NCBI GenBank assembly: GCA_032716605.1
Contig: CM064509.1
Span: 51,539,636 to 51,603,635 of the forward strand
Origin: Paralithodes platypus
Lineage: Eukaryota > Arthropoda > Malacostraca > Decapoda > Lithodidae
Reading direction: 5' to 3'
Length of the DNA stretch: 64,000 nt
The notes under the pieces are model-generated. The model was given only the letters and a program-made list of their open reading frames with translations. It was not told the origin of the DNA and did not search any database. Of this stretch, positions 32,286 to 44,714 are shown in pieces (position 1 is the stretch's first letter; each line of letters begins with the position of its first letter). A program made the translations under genes and the position numbers.

Positions 32286-32307
32286 GAAAGAAATAATTCA
32301 CAAAAAC
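32259..32307. repeat. 49-bp perfect palindrome
   Basis: 23-bp arms (GTTTTTGTGAATTATTTCTT + TCA and its complement) around TTA. It joins the minus-strand Penelope frame to unrelated plus-strand sequence that begins with the same ATGAAAGAAATAATTCAC words. Confidence 0.95.
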
Positions 32308-33416
32308 TCTCGCCAGGTCTCCTCCTCACGTGTCTCAACTGTCGCACCAACCTTCCATCACTGGCACCAAAACTCATCTATCACTTCAACTTTATCAAGG
32401 CTCTTATTTGTCACCTTCACGCTCGCTTCTTTCCAGAGATTGTAATTTTCAAGAGCCATTATTTAGCAGGTGGGAGGGTATCATCTGGTGCGATAGGGTT
32501 GGGCCTCAGCGTGAGCGCCAAATTATTAAGTCGGGGTATATTTGGCTCTATGTAATTCAGTTTGGTTCTGCTAAAGTACTTACGGCTTGGTTAGCTCTCT
32601 TAAAACACGTTTTACTCTTTTTTGTTCAAGGTATTACTTTAATATATGTTCCTTCTAAATCAAGAAGATCACATTTGTATAATTAATTGCATCGATATTA
32701 AATCAAATCACTCATATCAAAATTATCTAAACAGATGTTTGAGAATATTTTGCAATGTTGGCCATTTCAGACACTGTTGTTTCAGAAAAACAGAATTATT
32801 ATCAACATAAATCAATGAAGAAAAAATAATCAGTATGCTAAAAATATTTAATTATTGTATGTTTTCGCGAAAGTATTTATGATAAATAAGGCTAGGGATA
32901 ACACAGATATTAATATTTACAAACCACTACCTGCCGCTCCACATATCATACTTAGAACTACATCGACCGTCAGCAATAACAATTGCAATACAGATTTAAA
33001 CAGTTGAGAGGCAAGGTTATGAAGACAAATTCTGCCGAGTATTGACTAGACAGAGTACCTGCATTAGCAAGAAGGATAACGACAAAGGTAAGGCATGAAT
33101 TAGCTAACGTTTATTTTTGGCTAATGTACACTCACCATCGCAAAAAAAGCACAAATGGAAGAAGAGGTTGATGACAAAGTTACTGCAACCTGAAAAGTTA
33201 TTTGATTTGTATGCAAGACAGATTTACAACACCCAACACGAGGGTAGATGATTGAGTGTGAAGCACAACTGCCATACCAAGGAGCTTACGATACCAAATT
33301 ACAGTACGACTGACAGAGAAAAGAGCAAGACAAGTGCATTGCAGTAGTATTTTCGCAGAATACTTCTAAATATAATTGCAACTCTTATAAAAAGGCTTCT
33401 CTCGTTCTAGTTTGTG

Positions 33417-33420
<4 letters not shown>
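32308..33420. other. Unassigned DNA
   Basis: 32310-32480 may be further Penelope-related sequence in inverted orientation. The remainder is AT-rich without features. Confidence 0.35.
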
Positions 33421-33471
<51 letters not shown>

Positions 33472-33530
33472 TGTACATATATATATATATAATATATATT
33501 ATATATATATATATATATTATATATATATA
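33421..33530. repeat. (TA)n microsatellite
   Basis: TA run with small interruptions, just 5' of LINE B copy 2. Confidence 0.95.
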
Positions 33531-33544
33531 GTCTCTTTCGTCTC

Positions 33545-35040
33545 TGTCTATCCTCTAATGTCTTCCCTTGATGCCGGAAGTTTCTCACATTCAACCTGTC
33601 CCAAAGAAGGGTGACCGCTCTCAACCCTCCAACTATCGTCCAATTGCTCTCATCTCTTGTCTTTCTAAATTTTTTAAACTATTCTTGCTTCCAAATTTCT
33701 TAAGCATTTCTCTTCTCATAATCTGCTCTCAGATCGCCAGTATGGCTTCCTTAAGGGTCGCTCTACTGGTGATCTTCTTTCATATCTTACTAACTCTTGG
33801 TCATCCTCCTTTCGGGACTTCGGTGAGACTCTTTCTATTGCACTAGACATATCGAAAGCCTTTGATAGAGTGTGGCACAAATCTTTAATTTCTAAACTAC
33901 CCACCTTCGGTTTCTATCCCTCCATCTGTGCCTTTGTCTCTAATTTCCTTTCCGGCCGTTCCATAGCCGCAGTTGTGGACGGCCATTGTTCACTTCCTCA
34001 CCCTATAAACTCCGGTGTTCCTCAGGGATCTGTCCTATCTCCTATTCTCTTTCTAATTTTTGTAAATGATCTTCTCAACTGTACCTCAATTCCCATCCAT
34101 TCATACACAGACGACTCAACCTTACACTACTCCATTAGTTTTTCAGAACGCCCCAGTCAGCAATCGCTCAACGACAAACGTAATGAAGCTATAGAACTCT
34201 TAAATTCTGATCAAAATACTATCTCCAATTGGGGCAGAGAAAACCTTGTTACCTTTAATGCTTCCAAAACCCAATTTCTCAATCTATCTACCCGTCAGGA
34301 ACTCCCAGCGGACTATCCCTTATTCTTCAAAAATACAAAAATCAATCCTTCGTCTTCTCTCAATACTCTTGGTGTCTCTTTTTCTTCTGCTCTCAGTTGG
34401 AAGGACCATATTACCAGTCTTGCTAAGGCAGGCTCCCAGAAGCTGGGTGTGCTCAACCGCCTTAGGGGGTTCTTTACCCCTGCACAGCTTCTTGCTCTGT
34501 ACAGGGGCTTAGTGCGTCCTTGTATTGAGTATTGTTCACATGTGTGGGGATGTTCCTCTCACACCGCTCTCCTAGACAAAGTTGAAAGGAAGGCCTTTCG
34601 TATCATTAACTCCCGTCCACTCACCAACTCTCTGCAATCTGTCTCTCTCTCCGCCGCAATGTTGCATCTCTCTCGCTATTCTATCGCTACTATATTAATC
34701 AGTGTTCCTCAGAGCTTTCCCAGTGTATACCACCTCCTTTACGTAGGGCACGTGGTATCCGTCTTGCTACTCAATCCCACCCCTACTCTGTGCAACTCTC
34801 CAACCCAAGAGTGAAACGGTACTCTCAAACTTTCTTTCACTCAACAGCTGAGCTCTGGAACTCTCTCCCAGAATCAGTCTTTCCCTCTTCCTATGACTTA
34901 AATTGCTTCAAACTCCGTGTGTCCAGGCATTTTGGCTCGAACGTCCCTTGATTTTGGCCCTGTCACTCTTTCAACTATGGGGGAGGCACTCGCTATAGGC
35001 AGTTCTGCTTTTTGTCTCCCTCAATCACATAGAAGAAAAA
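33545..35040 (+). pseudogene. LINE 'B' copy 2, reverse transcriptase
   Basis: The best copy of this family. It starts inside the RT with PVPKKGDRSQPSNYRPIALI (about 33600-33660). A frameshift follows, then ALDISKAFDRVWHKSLISKL (about 33838-33897), SGVPQGSVLSPILFLIFVND (about 34010-34068), and the catalytic box as YTDD (usual form YADD/FADD). The thumb (LVRPCIEYCSHVWG) and the last 120 codons are out of frame. The 314-codon frame 33870-34814 covers most of this. It ends with an AGAAGAAAAAAAATCC tail into (TA)n. It is 5'-truncated beside (TA)n. A Jockey-group LINE is likely; the clade is not fixed. Confidence 0.9.
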
Positions 35041-35046
35041 AAATCC

Positions 35047-35048
35047 AG

Positions 35049-35079
<31 letters not shown>

Positions 35080-35102
35080 TTATTTATTTATTTATATATA
35101 TA
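35047..35102. repeat. (TA)n/(TTTA)n
   Basis: TA run passing into TTTA units, at the 3' tail of LINE B. Confidence 0.93.
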
Positions 35103-35287
35103 CTATTTTCTACTGTATACTTCATATAAAATTGCAGACACAATATTATTGTGTCTACTTCTGAGCATACTTCTATGTTAATCACAACAGCCATGAAAAC
35201 TCATAATTGCAAAAGAACATTTTAATTACATAAGTATTTCAAAGTTGGCAATGGTTGTTGTGTGAATACCTGCGTGAGAGTGCGTGA

Positions 35288-35325
<38 letters not shown>

Positions 35326-36136
35326 GGGTGAGAGTTCAGTAGGAGCGGCTCTTTACTCTGCTTGCGATAATCCATAGTAGTGACGTCAGGATGGCAACAC
35401 GGCACGGTACGGCCACATGCAAACCGGTGGACAGGTGTTTAGGGCAACTCATATATCCCAACACACCTGGCTCTTACTGTACATAGACCATAGATCTGTT
35501 GTTGCATTTTTTTTCTTTGCACTCCTACCCCCAAATTCCGTCAAGTACATCATTCATTACATCATCCACAATCCCGAACACAAACACAGAATACAGTGAT
35601 TTAGTAATGGATTGCAAATTTGTGTGTGGAAGAAAGTTATTATATATCAATTACATTTACATTCTGCGGCTCTAAATGATCCCACTACCCCTCCCCCACC
35701 CCCCAAAAGAACATTGTTAAACTCCCAATTATGTTAGCAACTTTTCATAACGTCTAAGAAAGGTATGCATACCTGCTAGGTCACCTAAAACAATGCAAGA
35801 AAAAACAACTAAAACAAATTTCGTAGCACCCCTTTGGTTCCGTTCAGCATACAAATCCCCATCTCCCGACCTTCAATAATTTTAATGTAACACAAAACCA
35901 ATAAATACATATAACGCCATTACAAAGTTAACGAGCATTGCCGCGAAGTGAAGGGCCGGTGTTTTTATTGAGATATTATGAGAAACTTCTATTTACTTGA
36001 ATATGTGTGGTGTGTAAATATAAATAATCTGATACCCCATGTACAGCCTATGAGACAGAAACAAAATGTATTCAGCAACCAATAGTCTAAGAAAAAAAGA
36101 GGAATGCAGGTAATTCCATGAGTCTCATAACCAGAA
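35103..36136. other. Unassigned DNA with (TG)n
   Basis: Contains (TG)n at 35289-35323. No gene recognised. Confidence 0.45.
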
Positions 36137-36358
36137 ATACTACTAACCAACATTAATCGTTACTCCCATGCAAATACTACTAACCAACATTAATCGTTAC
36201 TCCCATGCAAATACTACTAACCAACATTAATCGTTACTCCCATGCAAATACTACTAACCAACATTAATCGTTACTCCCATGCAAATACTACTAACCAACA
36301 TTAATCGTTACTCCCATGCAAATACTACTAACCAACATTAATCGTTACTCCCATGCAA
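36137..36358 (+). repeat. 37-bp minisatellite, 6 identical units
   Basis: Six units of AATACTACTAACCAACATTA plus ATCGTTACTCCCATGCA, without variation by eye, so a very recent expansion. Confidence 0.97.
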
Positions 36359-37327
36359 ATATTCACTTATAAACAAAAATATAATAATGATAATGTTAGT
36401 CAAACACTATGTTTTGAGCTATGTCTATGGTTGCAAATAACACAAATAAGATTGTTCAAAGGAATATACTGAATTTCTCCGCAATGAGTGCAATGCTTGC
36501 GAACAGTTTTGTATGTATAGTCATTGCCAGAAGTAACCACAACCAGACCTCCCCCAACGTATACACCCACTATATTAACCTACATTTCTTAAATGTATTA
36601 AGTAATCACATTTCAGATTGATTCTATAAAGATGTTGTGGGGTTCAATGCGAGGTTTGTAGGTGGGGTGGATTCATATCTTATTCATAAGTTAATCGCTG
36701 ATTAAGTTCAATTACGTCTATATGTTTGTTTATTGAAAACTTGGTAATAATTAATAAAAGAACACACCGACAAACACAAAACCTGGTGATATTGATCTCC
36801 GCGCCGTAACACCCGTTGGCGAAGATAATGGTGTAGCATATATGACTGCAGTACTAAAGACAGAAAGCGATGAATGAAACATAACACATTGTCCTGCCAG
36901 ACGAAAGATTAGCCTTGCTTGAATATCTATTGTTTTCTGTACATTACCAACGTTTATCGAAGAGTATGAACGAGGCTATAATTATTGAATGAATGACAGC
37001 TGCGATGCTATTATTATAACGCAATATGTGTCAGCGATAGCTAGAGAAACTGTGTGTAATATTGAATTTCCTCTTCACCACATTCAACCATTGAACTTGG
37101 CCTAGATTGTAAAACCACCATTATTAGAGAAACCTACAATGACCTACTGTAACTTCTGGGTCACTCACTTCTACAACACTTGCTTGGTGTTGAATTGCCT
37201 AGATTTGTGTGGACCAATAATGATTCAATTGTTACTATCGAAGAGTTCCCTCAGGTGCTGCAAGTGGTTGACGTATATTATATTACATAGCGCAGATAAT
37301 ACTTCACTACCGTATCATATTGTGATA
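36359..37327. other. Unassigned DNA
   Basis: No gene or repeat supported. Confidence 0.4.
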
Positions 37328-37392
37328 CAAACACACACACACACACAAACACACCAACACACACACACACAAACACACCAACACACACACAT
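37328..37392. repeat. (CA)n-rich microsatellite
   Basis: ACAC runs with ACCA and AAAC interruptions. Confidence 0.93.
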
Positions 37393-37561
37393 ATACCACT
37401 ATTACAATTACGTTAGCCTTACATTGTTTTATTCGATTTATAAAAGACCTACAGTCATTATTATAAACCATTTGTTTCATTCACATTAGTTCTATATCGA
37501 ATAATATCGCCTATTGTTAGCAAAGATAAAATTAATAACTAATAATGGCGAGATTGGCAAA

Positions 37562-38156
37562 ATGTGTTGAGGTGTCCCTGGGGTTGATACTATAGTGGTG
37601 TTGTGAGGTGTGAGTGACCTCGGACTTATGTGTTGAGGTGTCCCTTGGGTTGATACTATAGTGGTGTTGTGAGGTGTGAGTGACCTCGGACTTATGTGTT
37701 GAGGTGTCCCTTGGGTTGATACTATAGTGGTGTTGTGAGGTGTGAGTGACCTCGGACTTATGTGTTGAGGTGTCCCTTGGGTTGATACTATAGTGGTGTT
37801 GTGAGGTGTGAGTGACCTCGGACTTATGTGTTGAGGTGTCCCTTGGGTTGATACTATAGTGGTGTTGTGAGGTGTGAGTGACCTCGGACTTATGTGTTGA
37901 GGTGTCCCTTGGGTTGATACTATAGTGGTGTTGTGAGGTGTGAGTGACCTCGGACTTATGTGTTGAGGTGTCCCTTGGGTTGATACTATAGTGGTGTTGT
38001 GAGGTGTGAGTGACCTCGGACTTATGTGTTGAGGTGTCCCTTGGGTTGATACTATAGTGGTGTTGTGAGGTGTGAGTGACCTCGGACTTATGTGTTGAGG
38101 TGTCCCTTGGGTTGATACTATAGTGGTGTTGTGAGGTGTGAGTGACCTCGGACTTA
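37562..38156 (-). repeat. 66-bp minisatellite, 9 units
   Basis: Nine near-identical 66-bp units; only the first differs (CCCTGGGG against CCCTTGGG). One minus-strand frame stays open and would give nine 22-residue repeats (KSEVTHTSQHHYSINPRDTS...). There is no start, splice or family evidence that it is translated. Confidence 0.97.
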
Positions 38157-38261
38157 TGCCACACTATTCCCTTGGCCTGGTTACGAACCCAACACTTTAC
38201 AATACAACCTTCAACCACAATTTATATATAGAACTTAAAACTTATTATGAACACTATAATA

Positions 38262-38450
38262 CCTCCGCTATCGAAGATGGAGGTTTTGTTTTGCCTCCGT
38301 CTGTTTGTTCATTTGTCTGTTTGTCTGGAAACAAGGTATCTCAAAAATGTGGTGGGCAGATAGTATATTTACCAAGGAAGAAGTGATCCCATTTAGGAGG
38401 ACATCGGTAGAGCGCATACATCCACCAGCGTAGGCGGAGGTATGTGCTCT
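38262..38450. mobile_element. Possible MITE with ACCTCCGC / GCGGAGGT ends
   Basis: Begins ACCTCCGCTATCGAAGATGG, contains the GCCTCCGTCTGTTTGTTCAT stretch, and ends GCGTAGGCGGAGGTATGTGC. Similar non-coding elements with these ends are common in marine animal genomes in my experience. Target duplication not resolved. Confidence 0.55.
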
Positions 38451-38559
38451 CCTGATTGCCTCTCTAGTTATTTCACTATAATTACTTTCGGTCAATTTTA
38501 TGTTACCTAGCCGCAGGTCGTCGGTGATAGTTTTAATCTTACCCAAGCTTAATATTAAC

Positions 38560-39124
38560 GCTTTGCGTTAACAAGCTTTCATTTATGTAATTGTCCTCAG
38601 ACTGATAGAGATAAAGCCAATTGTAATACTTATAGATGTATCCTCATGATTCTTGTTAAAGTAAATATAATGATTGTATAGATGGTACGGAAATTAGATG
38701 GATTGTGGGGATACATTATTAATTATTTATATCAAATACATCTATATATTTATCTAACTCCCTTGCGACGATTTTATAAAGATTAACATGAAAGTGTCGG
38801 AGCTTAGTAGTTAGTCAATATATTTATTAACCAATTGATTGCACAGACGTTCTTCCAAAACTGAGGGTTTCAAGAATACCACCACCGAATTAAAGATGCA
38901 GTGCCAAGGAAATCAATGCAAAAAATAAATTAAATATACTCCACACTCCTTTAAATGACACGGTGAATAACACTGTAATATCCTGGAAGCCATAAGGAAC
39001 CTTGAAACAATATCAAATACGAATACAATTGCCCGACTGCCGGTAGGTACATTAATTACTAATGTATAAACCCAGTATTATGGGATACGCAAGGTACCGT
39101 CACGTATATTAATTCTCTATACTG

Positions 39125-39183
<59 letters not shown>

Positions 39184-41957
39184 TATCTTCATAATTGTTT
39201 TGTTTTTCAGATAAGAACCATTGGTTTATAATGTCTTCAATATAACCATATTTTGATCATTAGTTTAACAGTGATGAATTCGGGATTTGGAAATGGGATA
39301 TAAAGGTTGTTCGTATTGGAAATCCCAGTACTCTATACAGGAAGGAAACACTACATAATTATATATTATAATGACTAGCATAGTATCTAAATATATAATG
39401 ATTGTATTTCCATATTAATTTGCATATCAATGTTCATTTACTTCTCAGCACAAAGCCAAGTTATGTGAAAATCAATGTCATATATTTTATGGCCATTTAG
39501 CACTGTGAGAAAAGCAGAGTACATGACCAATAACTATACTCCGAATGATTACATTTGTATCATGATAAGCAAGGTTTGTAATAGCTATAATATTAGGCCA
39601 GGTATACTAAATCGATTATTTTCCTTTCCTTTCGCGATCTTAATAGTGCAGCCCAATCAAAACATCTCGTCCGAGAACAACGCTCGGCATATCAACCTTT
39701 TGGTAATGTGGGATAGGAGGTGTGATGACTACTGTCTTTAATGAAGGTCTGCAATTATTAGTACACCACAATTCAAAGTATCTCGCTCCTCCACAAGTGA
39801 AATTTGTAAGCAACCTATTGACATCTGATTTTTTACTCAAATCGGTTATGAGTTATGTGATCGGGAACTGTTCATCAGCTGCCTCAACATAATGGATGAT
39901 CAATTCAGTATTGCAATCGGAAATGTATGTATCTCAATTAAGTTGACTTTGCTAAGTCACGCGATCGGTTACAGAGGATACCGCTAGCTGTGATGTTGAC
40001 CTAGATTCTAGGAACAGGATTTACGATACATATATTTATCAAATAAGTGCATTCACTTCTTTTCTCAGAAATTGCTCTGTTTCGCTTCTTTAGGGATTAG
40101 CCTTCGTTTTATCACTAGCTCAAGGTTAAAAAAAACAAAAAACAGTATTGTCATAGCCTTAGGGATAGTGTGACACTGTAAAGGCATTACTGTATACACA
40201 TTTGATAAATACCCCCTTCCTTCCTATTCTAACACACGCATTAGCCTAACCCCTAATGTATATGTAGATAGATATACATTAGATATATTTATAGAGAGAG
40301 AGAGTGTGTGTGCGTGAGTTTGGTCGCGTTTATAATATATTAATTAAATTAATAGGCAAGTTTTAACATGCATTACGATTATTTTGATGGTGAGCCTGCC
40401 GTCCACTCTACAGTACTACCTCTCAATGCAACAAGACGGAGATATATAAGTTTTAACGAAACCCCTATACAAAAGTCCATTCAGAAGCGGAATATTTCCA
40501 TCCATATTACCTAGAATAATACGAAAGCTACGGAATAACACCTAAAATATACACTTCTCATTTCTAACGAATATAATTGTAGTATTATTTCAACAATTAT
40601 AGTGGATAAATGACAAACTAATCGTAAGCAAATCAGGTTTTTCCTCAATTTGTTCCTGTACAAAATAACACTTCCTTTAATATATATCTCGGGTCTCACG
40701 TGGCTCTTGGTTTGGACAATTCCACTGCAGAAATGAAACTTCTATGCAAGGTATGAATAATTCCTATGGGTAGTGCAGCACTCCACTTTGGATGTTACTC
40801 CCGTTAGAGGCTGCCTATCAATTTATACATGTGTTTTAGGGGTAAATGGGTAAGTTGAGGTCGTCACGGTCCCAGTTGTTCTAACATACCTCGGGATATT
40901 GGTGATATAACTGGACAGAAACCTCCCACGTGGCTAAACTTAGTGTCGTGGTTCTGTGTAGAGTAAACTAAAGTATCTCGGGAGATATAAGCAAAGGTGT
41001 TAGAAAAAAATCTACTTCTCAGTACCAAGCAGGTGCGGGGATTTAGTACACTGTGATAAAAGTAAAATTATTAAAAACTAAATACAAAATAGAAATGGGT
41101 AGGGCACGATTCATGGATGTAAATTATATCCCCATAATCTACTACTGACAAGATAATATACAGACAAATAATGTTCAAGGAAACATTAGTGCAATGATAG
41201 GATATGTGTGGGACCCTACAGTACCCATAGCACAATTTCAACTTGTCCCTAGTCCCCTCTCACCCCACTCACATCCCGGCGTCGTAGGGTAACGCACAGT
41301 TTAGCCGTTCTTCATGTGCAAGAAAGACAAAATCGAAATAAAAACAAACAGACAATTGAATTACACTCCTACCACAAATCAGTGTCGAGGAAAAATACAT
41401 AGAAACCGCTAAACAAAATACAATTATAGCATTAAAAGGGTTAGCATTTGTATCTCAGGTAATGAGGTTATTATATACAGTATACGTTGGGTATGTGCGT
41501 AGTGTCCAGTCGCACTCCGATTTTGCCGACCATATTAGTCGGTATATTAGTGATGATATAACCAAATTAATGTCGTAGTCCTTTTCAGTTTAAATTCGAG
41601 TTGATAGGTAAAATATGTCGGGAGATATAGGCATCGAGTCTTGAAAATGCATTACATTGCTCTCTAGAATGCCGTATGTTAAACTTACAGAAGCATGCAG
41701 CCGACCAATACCGATCAGTGATACCCGGGATTTAGTTAGGAGTGATATAAGTTAATTAAGTCGAAAAGGAGATAGCACATCGATGTAACTCGATTCCTTG
41801 AAAATATTATCAAAATTTTATACAGAACGTAAGTCTTACTACACCTCACCACAGTGACCGCAAAAGCATAAACACTCCCCTCGTTCTCTTAACCCCCTCT
41901 CCCGAAACACACGTTCAGTGTCTGGTAAAAAGTGAAAGAGTGCGAAAAACGAAACTT
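38560..41957. other. Long AT-rich region, nothing firm
   Basis: Contains (TA)n at 39127-39186. Around 40900-41000 and 41560-41640 there is a diverged repeated passage (GTCGTGGTTC... then TCTCGGGAGATATAAGC; GTCGTAGTCC... then TGTCGGGAGATATAGGC). No coding region was supported. Confidence 0.4.
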
Positions 41958-42094
41958 TAAACTCTGTGTCCAGGCATTTTGGCTCGAACGTCCCTTGATT
42001 TTGGCCCTGTCACTCTTTCAACTATGGGAGAGGCACTCGCTACAGCAGTTCTGCCTTTTGTCTCCCTCACTCACATAGAAAAAAAAAAAAAAAA
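41958..42094 (+). mobile_element. LINE 'B' copy 3, extreme 3' end
   Basis: Only about 120 bp of 3' UTR (from CTGTGTCCAGGCATTTTGGC) plus an A tail of 16. A severely 5'-truncated insertion. Confidence 0.85.
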
Positions 42095-42754
42095 GGGACA
42101 TTTGCACGAGGTGTAAGGTTAAAATACTCATGAATACTCAAAATGCCAGATATGCAAACTAACTTTTCACTGGGTTTGTGTATCTTCACCAATAAATGAG
42201 GCATACATTACAATAGGGCAAAACCTTCATATATGTGACAATTGTTTCAATGTGACAAGGCGAATCATTCAGACTGTAGACAATACGGAAGTACAAGACA
42301 GATTATAATACAGCCTAGATGGCTATTTTCAGTCAGAAATGGGGACTTAGGGGGGCCTCTCGGCCCACACCCGTATTATATTCCACATTCACCCCCCCTT
42401 CCACACAACAGCTCACACTGCCCCTCCTGCACATCAACACATATCGCCTCCCGCACACCAATCCACACTACCTGCCCAACACCAACCCTGCTCACTCCAC
42501 AAATCCACAAACCCTTCCTCACACGAATCCCGTACCTCTTGCCTAACACGAATCCCCCTTACTCCAACCTCCCAGCCCAAATTTCGCCGTTTCTTCTCGG
42601 CAGTAATATGAACCTCTCACAGAAACAGGTTACACAGATGCCACCTCTCCCTGAAATCCTTCCATCCAGAACCCCCCACATCACTGCCAACAGTTTTCTC
42701 TTCCTGAACTTCGCAAGGACCAGGAAGTTGAGGATTGCGGGGTCCTAGTTTAAT
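42095..42754 (+). other. Unassigned, with a Pro/Thr-rich open frame
   Basis: A 168-codon frame (42242-42748) is rich in Pro, Thr and His but has no family motif. Just upstream, CTRCKV and ICDNCFN recall paired Cys motifs of LINE ORF1 proteins. This could be an ORF1 fossil. I cannot assign it. Confidence 0.3.
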
Positions 42755-43239
42755 GGCCGCATTCATACAGGAGTCGAACGTCGCGCGACCTACTCCCGAA
42801 CAGGATGACTTGCAAAAGATTCAAATTTCAGAAAGTTCGGGTTGATTCGGGTCAATTCGGCCAATGATCTTGTTGATTCTGGGGAAGTTCTGGGGATGTT
42901 CATGGGTGCAGACGAATATCTTCTGATTCGGCCAGAAGTTAGTGCATGCGTTAACTTCTAGCCGATATTCAGGTGTAAAAACCGTTAAAAAAATGTCGGC
43001 TCTCGGTCGGGTTACGGTCGGCTTACATTCCTGTTACGTTCTTTTGTTTCGGCCGATGTTCTGCTGTAATTTCCATTGACGAAGTTAACACGAACTACCA
43101 ACTACCCGAACATGAGTCGAATATAAAGCCGAAAATAAGTCGATAATAACCCATATCATTTGAGTAATAGGGAGACAATAAACCTATTATCAGTCGAATT
43201 TACTCGAACAAAACACGACAATCCCCAGATAAAGTGACG

Positions 43240-43436
43240 AATAAGACAATCATTATCATCATCATCACCATAATCATCACCACCACCAATATATTCATCA
43301 CCATCATCACTATCATCATCACCACCACCACCATAGTTATCACCATCATCACTACCACCACCACCACAACCATCATCATCATCATCACCACCACCACCAT
43401 ATTCATCACCATCATCATTACCACCACCACCAATGT
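43240..43436. repeat. (ATC/ACC)n array
   Basis: Trinucleotide-type degenerate array; open frames in it are artefacts. Confidence 0.95.
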
Positions 43437-43778
43437 ATCGGTAAAAATGGGGAGGGCAAATACGGGCGGACTGAAGATATGCTTTCACCTACGGTGAAAT
43501 TCAACATATTGTTATTTTTGTTGTTGTTGTTGTTGAAATCTTATAGAATAACCTTTCCTCTTGCCGTTCATGAAAACAAAAAAATATAAAATGCAATTAT
43601 TATGGGTGAAAACCGACTGAGAGTTAATATTTTGCTGCGGAATGGATTCTATAGGAGCGAAAAACTATCGTTATAGATTTATTTCTATAAAATCCAATAT
43701 TGATGATAGAATAATCTAAACACCACCATCATGTTCAGCGGACATATATATATATATATTTGTTTTGAGAGTAAGCTA

Positions 43779-43906
43779 AATTTGTACATTTTTCGATAGA
43801 AAAATTTCTCCGGCGAAGCCGGATTTCTCCATACAATGCTGGCTCCCTATCGCTCGCCAGGAAGAAATCGACACCTGGATGGGGATAAACGTCTTAAAAC
43901 AGTTTG
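43779..43906 (-). mobile_element. GGGGAG-family MITE fragment, copy 5
   Basis: Contains TTGTACATTTTTCGATAGAA, then a CCGGCGAAGCCGG core and CCCTATCGCTCGCCAGGAAG. Same order as the reverse of the 15323 copy. Truncated at both ends. Confidence 0.7.
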
Positions 43907-44047
43907 CTGAATGGAGCCGAATGGATACAAGCCAAAGAGAGAGGGAGAAAAGAGAAAAAAGAGAGGTGGGCCCCCTTAACATCCCACTTCTACAACGCCA
44001 ATACATTCTTTATAGAGGTTCACACTATAGGGCAGGTACAGTTTATG

Positions 44048-44300
44048 TTTTTTTTTGTTTTCTATGTGAATGAGGGAGACAAAAGGCATAACTGCCTGCA
44101 GCGAGTGCCTCCCCCAGATTTCAAAGAGTGACAGGGCCGAAATCAAGGGACGTTCGAGCTAAAATGCCTGGACACACGGAGTTTGAAGCAATTTAAGTCA
44201 TAGGAAGAGGGAAAGACTGATTCTGGGAGAGAGTTCCAGAGCTCAGTATTTGAATAGAAGAAAGTCTGAGAATAGTGTTTCACTCTTGGGTTGGAGAGTT
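44048..44300 (-). mobile_element. LINE 'B' copy 4, 3' end
   Basis: A poly(T) start (44048-44060) followed by the reverse of the LINE B 3' UTR and last codons (AELWNSLPES reversed region near 44235). It is 5'-truncated and inserted within the TIR element. Confidence 0.85.
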
Positions 44301-44714
44301 GGAAGTTGTCTTCCCACATTCGTTAGTTAGCATCGTGTTAAAATCATGTGATGGTCGTCCGATCCTGTTGGTGTTCGTCATAGGTTCTTTTATATCGGTT
44401 GAAGGTCGGCTGATCTTCGTACATCAGTTGAAACTGGTCGGCTGATTCGGGGTATATTCTAGTTATAGTTGGGTCATGCTCTGGCATTCATTGGTTTATA
44501 TTTGAATCATGTTCGGGTCTTTGTCGTAAGTCGCTCGGGAGTATCGGGTTACATTCGACTCTTGTTCGGGGCATTGTCTGGGGATGTTCTTCTTCTACCA
44601 ACTTCGGGACAATATCGGTTGAATTCGCCTCAAATATGCAAGTCATCCTGTTCGGGAGTAGGTCGCCCAACGTTCGAGTTCTGTTCTGTATAACGCGGCC
44701 TTAAGAGACCAGAT

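Larger units (their letters stand above)
42755..44700. mobile_element. TIR DNA element with GGCCGC ends, non-autonomous
   Basis: Inverted repeats of about 60 bp: GGCCGCATTCATACAG at 42755 and its partner ending at 44700. Both share the inner CGACCTACTCCCGAACAGGA and TGACTTGCA blocks. Inside is a TTCGG/CGGGTT-rich body, an (ATC)n/(ACC)n array (43240-43436), and two guests (43779-43906, 44048-44300). No transposase. Flanks TAAT and TTAA leave the target duplication uncertain (TAA possible, as for Harbinger). Confidence 0.78.

Noticed and set aside
36137..36358. CRISPR-like array
   Set aside because: Units are contiguous with no spacers, and the DNA is eukaryotic.
43156..43497. Gly/Asp- and Thr/Ile-rich frames
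   Set aside because: Translation of an (ATC/ACC)n array.
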